Of a DNA stretch of 64,000 nucleotides, positions 49,828 to 58,075 are shown piece after piece. Position numbers and translations under genes: made by a program. Origin of the DNA: Actinoplanes sandaracinus (lineage in GTDB: Bacteria; Actinomycetota; Actinomycetes; Mycobacteriales; Micromonosporaceae); assembly GCF_030009775.1 (NCBI RefSeq), contig NZ_JASCTH010000014.1, positions 70,343 through 134,342 of the forward strand, written 5' to 3'. Each line of letters opens with the position of its first letter. Positions within the stretch are counted from its first letter, which is position 1. The notes beneath the pieces are model-generated. The model was given only the letters and a program-made list of their open reading frames with translations, was not told the origin of the DNA and made no database searches.

Positions 49828-50957
49828 CGCTGCGGGTCCTCGCCACCTCCAACGTCTTCGAGCCGGGGTTCCGCGGTGGCGGGCCGGTGCGCTCGCTCGC
49901 GCTTCTGCTCGACACCATTCCGCCGGACATCGACCTCACGCTGGTCACGCAGGACCGCGACGTGAACGCCACCGAGCCGTACCCCGGCCTGTCCGGCGAG
50001 TGGGTCCGGCGCGGCCGCGCGGACGTCTTCTATCTGCCCGTCCATGACCGCCGGGCCTGGCTGTCGCTCTGGCGGAGACTGCGGACCACGGCGTTCGATG
50101 TGCTCTACGTCAACAGCCTGTGGTCACCGGTCTTCACCGTGGTGCCGGTGCTCGCCTGCCGGATGCGTCTCGTCCGGGCCGATCACGTGGTCGTGGCCCC
50201 CCGGGGCGAGTTCTCCATGGGCGCCCTGGCCCAGAAGTCATGGAAGAAACGGCCCTTCGCGATCGTGTGGGGCAGGCTGCTCAAGAACATGGGAGCCACC
50301 TGGCACGCGTCCACCGCGCGGGAGGCTTCCGAGATCCGGGCCGTGTACCCCTGGGCCCGGATACGGGTAGCCCTCGACCAGGTGGCATTGCCGGCAGAAC
50401 CACTGCCTCCGCTGGTTGATCGGGAACAGCCACGGTTCGTCTTCATGAGCCGGATCGTGCCGAAGAAGAACCTGCTGACGGCGATCGAGGCACTCGGCAG
50501 ACTCCCGGGCCAGGTGCAGTTGGATGTCTTCGGGCCGATGGAGGACGCTGCGTACTGGCAGCGATGCCTGCGAGTCATCAAGGAAACCGGCACCACGGAC
50601 CGGGTGCACTATCGCGGAGAACTCCCGCCATCCGCGGTTCGTCAGACGTTCCAGCGGTACGACGCGTTCATCTTCCCGACCTGGGGCGAGAACTTCGGTC
50701 ATGTCATCGCCGAGAGCCTGTCGGCGTCCTGCCCGGTGATCTGCTCCGATCAGACGCCGTGGAGCGCGGTCCTCTCGGCCGGAGGCGGCGCCGCGATCCA
50801 GAACCTGTCCGCCGGCAAGCTGAGCGCCGAGATCGGCCGGGTGATGGCCAGGTCCCCGGCCGAGCGTCTTGCCGCCCGGCATGCCGCCGGCGCCGCCTAC
50901 CGCGCCTGGCACGCGAGCCACAGCAACGAGAACTTCCTGTCCACGCTCACCCGATGA
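49824..50957 (+). CDS. GT4 glycosyltransferase
   Basis: A 377-residue glycosyltransferase of the GT4/EpsF-type group. The N-terminus has SNVFEPGFRGGGPVRSLALL with the Gly-rich loop; the middle has VVAPRGEFSMGALAQKSWKK, and the donor lobe has FVFMSRIVPKKNLLTAIEAL and IFPTWGENFGHVIAESLSAS containing the E(x7)E pair. It is the last of four genes joined by four-base overlaps (ATGA here). It probably extends the lipid-linked repeat unit that contains L-FucNAc. The sugar donor is not predictable. Confidence 0.92.
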   Translation: MTLRVLATSNVFEPGFRGGGPVRSLALLLDTIPPDIDLTLVTQDRDVNATEPYPGLSGEWVRRGRADVFYLPVHDRRAWLSLWRRLRTTAFDVLYVNSLWSPVFTVVPVLACRMRLVRADHVVVAPRGEFSMGALAQKSWKKRPFAIVWGRLLKNMGATWHASTAREASEIRAVYPWARIRVALDQVALPAEPLPPLVDREQPRFVFMSRIVPKKNLLTAIEALGRLPGQVQLDVFGPMEDAAYWQRCLRVIKETGTTDRVHYRGELPPSAVRQTFQRYDAFIFPTWGENFGHVIAESLSASCPVICSDQTPWSAVLSAGGGAAIQNLSAGKLSAEIGRVMARSPAERLAARHAAGAAYRAWHASHSNENFLSTLTR

Positions 50958-50988
50958 CAGGCACCTGCCACGAGACGGAGACGTGCCG

Positions 50989-51762
50989 ATGACAGCTCAC
51001 ACCGTCCTGCCCGGAGGCTCGGCGGCCCGCTCGCGGCCCAGGGCCCGGGACTTCGAGAGGCACATGCGCGGGGGCGGCCTGCTCACCGTGGCGATGAGCC
51101 AGCGCCTCGGCGCCCGTCTCTGCGTACCGGCCCACCGGCTGGGCATGCGGCCCAGTGCTCTGACAATCGCCAACCTGGTGTGTGGCACCGGCGGATCGGC
51201 TCTCGCCGTCCTCGGCGGGCCCCGCTTGTCCACCGGCATCGCGGCTGTCCTGCTCTGGCAGCTCGCCTACTGCTTCGACTGCGCGGACGGGCAGCTCGCC
51301 CGGTACACCGGCCGGACCAGCGAGGCCGGAGCCCGGCTGGACGTGATGTGCGATCTGGCGGTGCACGCCGCGGTGGTCATCGCGATCGTGGTCTCCACAG
51401 CGTGGTACGTCCCCACGGCGCCACACTGGCTGGCGTCCGCGTTCTCCTGCGCCGTCATGATCAATCTATGCGCGTCCGCGCTGGCGACGAGCGGTCCGGC
51501 GGCCGGCAGCCTGTTCACCGACAACAACCGTGCCGTCGTACGGGCCGGCGGTCTGCTGTTCGACTATCCGGTGTTTCTCACCGCGTACGCCGGGTTCCTG
51601 ACTTTCCTTCCCGGGCACCTGGACCGATTTCTTCTCGGAGTGCTCACCGCCAACCTCCTCTTCCTGGCCGTACGGCTGGGCAAAGCGGCGAACGTCAGCC
51701 TTCGGTGGCAGAGGTGCCCGGACCGGACAGCGGACCCGGCCGGCAGCCAGCCGCGTCGGTGA
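50989..51762 (+). CDS. CDP-alcohol phosphatidyltransferase-family membrane enzyme
   Basis: A 257-residue integral membrane enzyme. The family motif is intact: the Asp at the start of DCADGQLARYTGRTSEAGAR (residues about 95-114), followed by LDVMCD, giving DxxDGxxAR(x8)GxxxDxxxD with all metal-binding Asp residues. About six hydrophobic segments follow (HAAVVIAIVVSTAWYV; LFDYPVFLTAYAGFLTFLPG). Characterised members transfer a phospho-alcohol from a CDP-alcohol. In a polysaccharide operon it may decorate the glycan or its lipid with a phospho-alcohol, or make an inositol-type lipid; this is inference. The ATG has GGAG eight bases upstream; its stop overlaps the next GTG. Confidence 0.92.
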   Translation: MTAHTVLPGGSAARSRPRARDFERHMRGGGLLTVAMSQRLGARLCVPAHRLGMRPSALTIANLVCGTGGSALAVLGGPRLSTGIAAVLLWQLAYCFDCADGQLARYTGRTSEAGARLDVMCDLAVHAAVVIAIVVSTAWYVPTAPHWLASAFSCAVMINLCASALATSGPAAGSLFTDNNRAVVRAGGLLFDYPVFLTAYAGFLTFLPGHLDRFLLGVLTANLLFLAVRLGKAANVSLRWQRCPDRTADPAGSQPRR

Positions 51763-53396
51763 ACGACGACGCGGTGGACCGCCGGGCGGTCGCCGAGCGC
51801 CCGGACGAGACCGTCTCGCTGCTCCGAGCCGGCCGCGGGATGGCGATCGGCGCGCTGGTCTCCCGCATCACCGGTTTCGGCCGTCTGGTGGTGATGGCAG
51901 CCGCTCTCGGCCTGGGCACCGAACTCCTCGACAGCTACAACGTGGCGAACACCATCCCCAGCGTCACCTACCAACTGGTGTTCGGGGGCCTCGCCACCAG
52001 CCTGATCATCCCCGCGGTCAGCCGGGAACTGGCGCGCGACCGGGCGGCCGGGTTCGCCTACGCCCAACGGCTGCTGTCGGCGACCGCGTATGTCCTGGCC
52101 GCGGTGGTCGCACTCACCGTCGTCCTCGCGCCGTTGCTGGTCGAGCTGTACTCGCCGGGGCTGACCGAGGAGCAGAAGCGACTGACTGTCGTCCTCAGCC
52201 GCTTCTTCCTGCCGCAGATCCTGCTCTACGGCATCGGTGCCACGGCGGCCGCAGTGCTCAACTCGCTCAGCGGGCACAGCGCCCCGATGTGGGCGCCGGC
52301 CGTGAACAACGTCATCGTCATGGCCATCGGCCTGGGCTACATCGGAGCCGGCGGCAGCACCGAACTCGGCGAACTGTCCGGCCGGCACGAGCTGTTCCTG
52401 GGGGCCGGAACGACCGCCGGGGTGATCGGCCAGGCCGGGATGATCCTCTGGGTGCTGCGACGGCAGGGCTTCCCCCTGCGGCTGCGGCGGGACCTCAGAG
52501 GCATCGGCATAGGTCGTACCGCCCGGCTCGGCGGGTGGGTGCTGTTGACGGTGATCGCCAATCAGGCCGCGTTCACGATGGCCATCCGGTCGGCCTCGCA
52601 CCTCGGCCCGGGAGCGGTGAGCACCTACCAGACCGCTTACGCGATCTTCCACGTCCCGTACGCCGTGGCCGCCGTCTCGGTCATCGTCGCGGCGCTGCCC
52701 CGGATGAGCCGTGCCGCTGCCGTCCACGACACCGAAGAACTGTCCGCGCACCTGGCGCACAGTCTCCGCGCCATCCTGTGGGTCACCGCCCCGGCGGGCG
52801 TCACGCTGCTGGTGCTCGGCCCGGCCCTGAGCGCCATCCTGTTCGCCCACGGCAACAGCGCCGCCGACGCGGTGGCCCTGGTCGGTTCGACGGTTCGCGT
52901 CTTCGGGCTCGCCGTCGTGCCGTTCGCCGCCTATGCCGCGCTGACGGCCGCTTTCAACGCCGCACAGGACACCCGGACCGCCGCCGTCATCAACATGCTC
53001 GTGGCGGCGGCCGCGGTGACCGGGTTCGTGGGATCCGCCCGCTATCTGACCGCGGAGCACGCGCTCGCGGGGATCGCCGCCAGCTATGCCGTGGCATACA
53101 CGCTCGGATGTCTCACTGCCGCCGCCGTGCTGTGCCGGCGGCTTCCGGGCATACGCCTCAGCTTCTTCCGCGGCGGCCGTCCGCGGACCGCCCTCGCCGT
53201 ACTCCTGGTCGCGGCGATCGAAGCGCTGGTCTGGCATGCCGTCGTACGCCTCACCGGACCGGGGTTCGCCGGCTCTGTCGCCGCCTGCTCGTGCGCGACC
53301 ATCTCCGCCGGCGTCGTCTATCTCCGGATCACGGCCGAGGGCCGTACCCGACCGGTGATCGATCCCCGTGCCGGCGATCTCGGGCGATCTCGGTGA
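51759..53396 (+). CDS. murJ: MurJ-family lipid flippase
   Basis: A 545-residue polytopic protein of the MurJ/MVF branch of the MOP exporter superfamily, with about 14 membrane helices. Diagnostic segments are GALVSRITGFGRLVVMAAAL at the N-terminus, SYNVANTIPSVTYQLVFGGL, RFFLPQILLYGIGATAAAVL and FNAAQDTRTAAVINMLVAAA. In this context it probably flips the undecaprenyl-linked FucNAc repeat unit, standing in for Wzx; the housekeeping MurJ would be encoded elsewhere. Its start overlaps the previous stop (GTGA). The last 79 bases of the gene overlap the 3' end of the opposite-strand polymerase gene. Confidence 0.9.
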   Translation: MNDDAVDRRAVAERPDETVSLLRAGRGMAIGALVSRITGFGRLVVMAAALGLGTELLDSYNVANTIPSVTYQLVFGGLATSLIIPAVSRELARDRAAGFAYAQRLLSATAYVLAAVVALTVVLAPLLVELYSPGLTEEQKRLTVVLSRFFLPQILLYGIGATAAAVLNSLSGHSAPMWAPAVNNVIVMAIGLGYIGAGGSTELGELSGRHELFLGAGTTAGVIGQAGMILWVLRRQGFPLRLRRDLRGIGIGRTARLGGWVLLTVIANQAAFTMAIRSASHLGPGAVSTYQTAYAIFHVPYAVAAVSVIVAALPRMSRAAAVHDTEELSAHLAHSLRAILWVTAPAGVTLLVLGPALSAILFAHGNSAADAVALVGSTVRVFGLAVVPFAAYAALTAAFNAAQDTRTAAVINMLVAAAAVTGFVGSARYLTAEHALAGIAASYAVAYTLGCLTAAAVLCRRLPGIRLSFFRGGRPRTALAVLLVAAIEALVWHAVVRLTGPGFAGSVAACSCATISAGVVYLRITAEGRTRPVIDPRAGDLGRSR

Positions 53397-54712
53397 TCCC
53401 GCGCCGACGACCAGAACACCTGGAACACCAGGAGCACGGCCAGCAGGATGACGACGTGGGAACCGGTCCGCGAGGCGTAACTGAAGGACCCCGCCCACAG
53501 CACGTCGATGACTCCCGCCGCGGCGACGCTCGCCAGGGTGTACCGGATGAGATTGTCGTGCCGGTCCAATACCGAGGAGGCCGCGGACACCAGGTAACGA
53601 TCCAGGATACGAAGCAGAATCCCGGCGCTGGGAACGAAGAACAGACCAGGGATCCCGAAGTTGAACAGCCATTCGCCGAGATAGAGGGCGACCTCGGAAT
53701 GGTTCGTCCCGATCAGGCCGGGTCGCAGCACCGGCACCAGGTCGGCGCCGAGGCCGACCGGCTTCTCCGGCCACATCCGGCGCGGAACCAGCGCCACCAC
53801 CGCCGCCCAGAACGTCTGCCCCCACGCGTGAGGCACACTGCCGGCGTCCTCGAGGGCGAGCAACCGGGCGAATTGATAGAGCGGGTGGACGATCGACTCG
53901 AACCCGTTCTCCTGCGTTCCGTTGCGCATCTCGGCGACGAGCGCGACTCGGAGCGCGGCCAGCGCCGTGAGCGCCGGCACCGCGCCGACCAGCACCACCA
54001 GCTTGACGATCCGCCCACGCGTTCGGTGTGACAGCACGATCAGGAAAGTGAATCCCAGCGAGGCCAGCACGATGCGGCCGAACCCGGTGAAGAAGTACTG
54101 CGTGTATGCCGCGACGGCGGCCGCCGTCGTGACACCACACACCACCCATCCCCACCCCTCGGCGCGGAGGATCAGCCCGGCACCGATGAGCGCGGTACCG
54201 GCGAAGGCTATGGCGGCCAGGACGAAACCGGTCGTCGTTCCGGCGTCCTCACCCACCAGCCAGATCGCTGTGGACAGCAGCGCCAGTCCCCACCACACCA
54301 CCGCCGGGGAACCACGGTTCACCGTGAAAGGCCGCTCCGGTTCAGGCCGATGACCGGCCCAGAAGATCGCCCATGTCACCAGGTGCAGGAAATATGCCCA
54401 GGACACCGCAGTGAGGATCAGGTCCAGCGTCGGCCCGGGCGGCTGGATGAAGGTGTGATAGAGACCGGCGAACCCGACGAAAAGAGCGAACGAGAAGTTA
54501 TAGACCCCGACCGCGGTGATCCGGTTACCGTCATGCGACCAGAAGATCCATAGCCCGAAGACGACGCAGACGGCGGAGAGGCCGCCGAGGGCGGCCATCC
54601 GGGCGTCGGTTCCGATCAGCCAGCGTACGGCGAGCATGCCGACACCAGCCGCGGCCCAGGCGGCAACGGCGGAGCCGATCGCGACGGTGGAGCCCTTCGG
54701 CCGCCTCGTCAC
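53318..54712 (-). CDS. O-antigen polymerase-like (Wzy-type) membrane protein
   Basis: A 464-residue polytopic membrane protein with about 11-12 hydrophobic segments and a large central loop (RNGTQENGFESIVHPLYQFA; VPRRMWPEKPVGLGADLVPV) like that of O-antigen polymerases and ligases. Further support is YLGEWLFNFGIPGLFFVPSA. Sequence conservation in the Wzy family is poor, so the call rests on topology, the loop and its position beside flippase and initiating-transferase genes. Start GTG. Its 3' end overlaps the MurJ gene by 79 bp tail-to-tail. It would polymerise repeat units on the outer side of the membrane. Confidence 0.8.
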   Translation of the reverse strand: MTRRPKGSTVAIGSAVAAWAAAGVGMLAVRWLIGTDARMAALGGLSAVCVVFGLWIFWSHDGNRITAVGVYNFSFALFVGFAGLYHTFIQPPGPTLDLILTAVSWAYFLHLVTWAIFWAGHRPEPERPFTVNRGSPAVVWWGLALLSTAIWLVGEDAGTTTGFVLAAIAFAGTALIGAGLILRAEGWGWVVCGVTTAAAVAAYTQYFFTGFGRIVLASLGFTFLIVLSHRTRGRIVKLVVLVGAVPALTALAALRVALVAEMRNGTQENGFESIVHPLYQFARLLALEDAGSVPHAWGQTFWAAVVALVPRRMWPEKPVGLGADLVPVLRPGLIGTNHSEVALYLGEWLFNFGIPGLFFVPSAGILLRILDRYLVSAASSVLDRHDNLIRYTLASVAAAGVIDVLWAGSFSYASRTGSHVVILLAVLLVFQVFWSSARDHRDRPRSPARGSITGRVRPSAVIRR

Positions 54713-54760
54713 GCCGACCGCCGTCCATCGGCGCGGCGAGCGGCGAGGACGCTCGATACG

Positions 54761-55783
54761 TCAGGCACGTGTCCAGTTCTCTTTCTGGAGGCCGGGTAGC
54801 CGCCGGCATGCGGCACGCCGCCGCGCGAGCAGGGTGGGCAGGGCCATGTAGGCGATCAGCAGCAGAACGCCGGCGGCGTCGGTTGCCAGCCGTGCCGTGA
54901 CGGGCAGCCCCTCCGCGACGAGTCCGGCCGCGCTCAACACAGCGCCGACCGCGACGGTCGTGGCGGTGACGGCCTGATGTGACCAGCCGACATCGGTGAG
55001 CCGTTGAAACGCGTGCGAGCGGTGCGGCGCGTACCACCGCTCGGACCGATAGACCCGCCGGACGAGGGTGCAGCCGGTGTCGGTCAGATAGAGCGCCAGC
55101 GGGGCCAGCACCGCCTCGAGCGCGAGGCCGGCCATCAGGGCGTACACCGCGACGGCCGCCAGCAGGGCGCCGAGGCCGTAGGCGCCGACATCGCCGGGGA
55201 AGACCTTCGCCTGCCCGGCGTTCCACGGCAGGAAGGTGGCCGCGGCCACCACCGTCACGACGCCGACGAGAGTCAGCACCGGTACGCCGTGGATCCATCC
55301 GGCCGTCGCGTAGACACCGCCGGAGAGGATCGCGTTCGCGGCGGACATGCCGTTCAGGCCGTCCATGAAGTTGAAGACGTTGGCGTACCCGACCAGCCAC
55401 AGGGTGGCCAGGGGGAACACCACCGTCCAGGCGGGACCGAGGTGGCCGGGAACGGTCAGCGCCGCCGCCGCGACGACTCCCGCGCCGCACTGCAGCGACA
55501 GGCGTACCGGTATGGAGGCCCCGCGTAGGTCTTCCAGCAGGCCGATGCCGCCGAACAGCAGCAGCGGCACGACGAAGACCCGGGTCGTCTCATCGATCGA
55601 CAATGCCGCCACGAGGGCCATCACGATCGCGATGCCCCCGCCACGCGGGGTCGGCACGGTATGCGAGGAACGCTCGTTGGGAATGTCCAGGATCGACCGG
55701 CGCACCAGCACGCGAACGACCACCGGTTGCAGGCACACACCGATCACCCCGGCGATGATCGAGCCGGTCAGCAGAACGTGCAT
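54761..55783 (-). CDS. WecA/MraY-type undecaprenyl-phosphate sugar-phosphate transferase
   Basis: A 340-residue polytopic enzyme of the glycosyltransferase 4 (polyprenyl-phosphate) family that starts glycan synthesis by moving a HexNAc-phosphate to undecaprenyl phosphate. Motifs: RSSHTVPTPRGGGIAIVMAL near the N-terminus, LLEDLRGASIPVRLSLQ, ANVFNFMDGLNGMSAANAIL (about residue 140), KVFPGDVGAYGLGALL (about 193) with the catalytic Asp, and RSHAFQRLTDVGWSH (about 258), the His-rich cytosolic loop. About ten membrane helices. It precedes the polymerase gene on the same strand and is divergent from the tyrosine phosphatase gene. Confidence 0.93.
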   Translation of the reverse strand: MHVLLTGSIIAGVIGVCLQPVVVRVLVRRSILDIPNERSSHTVPTPRGGGIAIVMALVAALSIDETTRVFVVPLLLFGGIGLLEDLRGASIPVRLSLQCGAGVVAAAALTVPGHLGPAWTVVFPLATLWLVGYANVFNFMDGLNGMSAANAILSGGVYATAGWIHGVPVLTLVGVVTVVAAATFLPWNAGQAKVFPGDVGAYGLGALLAAVAVYALMAGLALEAVLAPLALYLTDTGCTLVRRVYRSERWYAPHRSHAFQRLTDVGWSHQAVTATTVAVGAVLSAAGLVAEGLPVTARLATDAAGVLLLIAYMALPTLLARRRAACRRLPGLQKENWTRA

Positions 55784-55909
55784 CCCTATATCGGCCCGTT
55801 CGGAGGATTTGACCCGTTCGCTGCCGGCGGTGAGTCACATGGTGGCATCGTGCCGGGGAGAACGGCCGGGGAGCGGGAGCCGGCCGCGGACCGATCGAGG
55901 TGGACCGTC

Positions 55910-56548
55910 ATGGACCAGGAACAGTTCCGAGTGCTGGTGGTCTGCCACGCCAACCTGTGCCGGTCGCCGATGGCCGAGCGGTTGCTGCGACACGGGCTGG
56001 CCGCCCGGCTCGGCTCGGACGACGCCGCGTTCCAGGTGGGCAGCGCCGGCACCCACGCCGAGGCGGACCGGCCGATGCACCCCCTCGCGTGGCAGGTGCT
56101 GACACAGGCGGGCGTCGGCTCGGCCGGTTTCCGCAGCCGGCCGCTGACCGGGAACCTGGTGGCCGAGGCGGATCTGGTGCTGACCGCGACCCGGCGGCAG
56201 CGCTCGGCGTGCGTGTCGCTCGACCCGGCGGCGGTCCGCCGGACGTTCACGATGAGGCAGTTCGGCCGGTATGCCGCGGCATTCACCGCTCCGGACGCGG
56301 CGCCGGCGACGCCACAGCAACGGCTGCGGGCACTGCTCGAACGGGTTCCCCTGATCCGGGCCGGGCTACCGATCGTGCCGGCCGACCAGGACGACCTACC
56401 GGACCCGGTGCAGCAGCAGATCACGGCGTTCCGGCAGTGCCGTACGACGATCGAACAGATCGTCGAGGCGATGGCGACCCTCATCGCGGGGAACCCACCC
56501 ACCCTGCCTTCGGCCCCTCCGCCGGCTGTTCGGCGTCTTCGGGCGTGA
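55910..56548 (+). CDS. Low-molecular-weight protein tyrosine phosphatase
   Basis: A 212-residue phosphatase of the LMW-PTP family. The P-loop VVCHANLCRSPMAERLLRHG begins near residue 10 and contains CxxxxxRS with the nucleophilic Cys. The general-acid Asp fits DLPDPVQQQI (about residue 158). It is longer than the usual 150-residue enzymes by an insertion of about 50 residues before DLPDP. The start is the ATG following GAGGTGG. It probably dephosphorylates the BY-kinase encoded convergently just beyond; the two genes overlap by 68 bp at their 3' ends. Such kinase/phosphatase pairs control capsule and exopolysaccharide assembly. Confidence 0.93.
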   Translation: MDQEQFRVLVVCHANLCRSPMAERLLRHGLAARLGSDDAAFQVGSAGTHAEADRPMHPLAWQVLTQAGVGSAGFRSRPLTGNLVAEADLVLTATRRQRSACVSLDPAAVRRTFTMRQFGRYAAAFTAPDAAPATPQQRLRALLERVPLIRAGLPIVPADQDDLPDPVQQQITAFRQCRTTIEQIVEAMATLIAGNPPTLPSAPPPAVRRLRA

Positions 56549-57962
56549 CGTCCGCCGGGGCGGCGGTGGTCTCCTTGGCGCTGCCGTCCATCCGGCGACG
56601 GTGATTCCCGCGGCCCTCCTTGGACGCGTACTCGTCGTAGTAGTAATAGGCGTCGGCGCCCTTCGTGGCGAGCATGTTCAGCACACAGCCGAGAAGCCTG
56701 GCGTCCACCGCGCCCAGCGCCTTGACCGCCGTAGCCACCTGGACGCCGGTGGTCTTGCCCACCCGGGCCAGCAGCAGAGCCCCGTCGGTGCGGGCCGCGA
56801 CGACGGCCGCGTCGGTGACCGGCAGCAGCGGCGGGCAGTCGACGACCACGATGTCGAACGCCTCCCGCAGTTCGGTCAGCAACTGCGCCATGTGGTGCGA
56901 TCCGAGCAGTTCGCTGGGGTTCGGCGGGAGAAAGCCGCTCGGCAGCACGAAGAGGTGCTCGCCGTACTGCTGCACCACGTCGTCGAGGGCCGCCTGGCCG
57001 GCCAGCACCGTGGTCAGCCCGACCCCGCCCTCCAGACCGAGGTAGTCGGCGACCCGTGGGCGGCGCAGATCCGCATCCATGATCAGGACCCGTTGCCCGT
57101 TCTCCGCGCACAGCATCGCGAGAGCGCAGGCTGTCGAGGACTTCCCCTCGCCCGGCATCGCGCTGGTGACCACCAGCGTCTTGATCGGCTTGTCGACATC
57201 GACGTACTGCAGGTTGGTTCGCAGTTGCCGCAGCGCCTCACCCCGGGCGGAGTGTCCCGCACCCGGCGCGGTCATCTGCCCGGACTTCATCGCGGGGTCG
57301 AACGGCAGGCCGCCGATGACCGGGGCGCCGGCGAGCGCCTGCAAGTCCTCCGGGCTCTTGACTGTCGTGTCGAGCAGTTCTCGCAGGATCGCCGCACCGA
57401 GGCCGACGAGGAGACCGAGCACCGCGGCGACCGCGAGAGAGCGCACCGGACGGGGCGAGACCGGGCCGTCCGACGTCTCCGGCCCGGCCACCACCTCCAC
57501 CTTGACCGAGGAGATCTGCTGGCCCAGTGGTGTCTCCAGGGACTCCACGCGATTCTTGAACCGGACTGCCAGCGCGGTGGCGACCTGCTGGGATCGCTCC
57601 ACTGACGTGTCCGTGACCGTCGCCCGCAACAGGACGGTCTCCGGCACCGCTTCCGCGGAGATCCGCTCACGGACCTCCGCCGGAGTGAGACCGAGGCGCC
57701 GGTCCATCGCTACGAGCACCGCCAGCCGGTCGCTGGTCAGCAGGTCCTGATATGACCGGACGCGTTGCTGGGAGAAGAGCCCGCCCTGGTACGCGTCGGA
57801 GACCCCGGTGTTCGGGGTGGTGATGAAGAAGGTCACGGACGTCGCATACAGCGGCGTGGTCTGCATCGTGACCAGCGTGGCGATGCCGAGCGACAACAGC
57901 ACCGCGGTGAGCAGCATCCACCACCGCTTGCGAGCGATCCTGATGTAGTCGCGCAGATCCAT
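56481..57962 (-). CDS. BY-kinase with Wzz-type chain-length domain
   Basis: A 493-residue polysaccharide co-polymerase and tyrosine autokinase. Two membrane helices (about residues 16-36 and 176-196) enclose an extracellular Wzz domain. The cytosolic kinase has Walker A SAMPGEGKSSTACALA (about residue 266), Walker A' VLIMDADLRRP and Walker B IVVVDCPPLLPVTDA, followed by a tyrosine cluster DAYYYYDEYASK (about 440) for autophosphorylation. Both modules are in one chain, as in proteobacterial Wzc, whereas Firmicutes split them. The start is the ATG of MDLRDYIRIARKRWW. It regulates chain length with the opposing phosphatase. Confidence 0.95.
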   Translation of the reverse strand: MDLRDYIRIARKRWWMLLTAVLLSLGIATLVTMQTTPLYATSVTFFITTPNTGVSDAYQGGLFSQQRVRSYQDLLTSDRLAVLVAMDRRLGLTPAEVRERISAEAVPETVLLRATVTDTSVERSQQVATALAVRFKNRVESLETPLGQQISSVKVEVVAGPETSDGPVSPRPVRSLAVAAVLGLLVGLGAAILRELLDTTVKSPEDLQALAGAPVIGGLPFDPAMKSGQMTAPGAGHSARGEALRQLRTNLQYVDVDKPIKTLVVTSAMPGEGKSSTACALAMLCAENGQRVLIMDADLRRPRVADYLGLEGGVGLTTVLAGQAALDDVVQQYGEHLFVLPSGFLPPNPSELLGSHHMAQLLTELREAFDIVVVDCPPLLPVTDAAVVAARTDGALLLARVGKTTGVQVATAVKALGAVDARLLGCVLNMLATKGADAYYYYDEYASKEGRGNHRRRMDGSAKETTAAPADVTPEDAEQPAEGPKAGWVGSPR

Positions 57963-58000
57963 GCAAGCCCCCGAATCATGAAGAAAGCCCACAATATCGG

Positions 58001-58016
58001 TTTTAGGCCTCTAAAA
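58001..58016. promoter_or_regulatory. Inverted repeat upstream of the BY-kinase gene
   Basis: TTTTAG and CTAAAA are perfect inverted arms around GCCT, about 40 bp upstream of the leftward BY-kinase start. It is AT-rich within GC-rich surroundings, as promoters and operators are. No regulator can be named. Confidence 0.35.
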
Positions 58017-58075
58017 GACTCTAATGCGACGTTACGTGGAGCAAAGGGGGTTTGCCGATCAGCAGGCCGCGCGGA

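Noticed and set aside
51564-54155. An 863-codon minus-strand frame across the flippase region
   Set aside because: It is antisense to the phosphotransferase and flippase genes and out of frame with the polymerase gene; its translation is Arg/Gly/His-rich with no membrane pattern.
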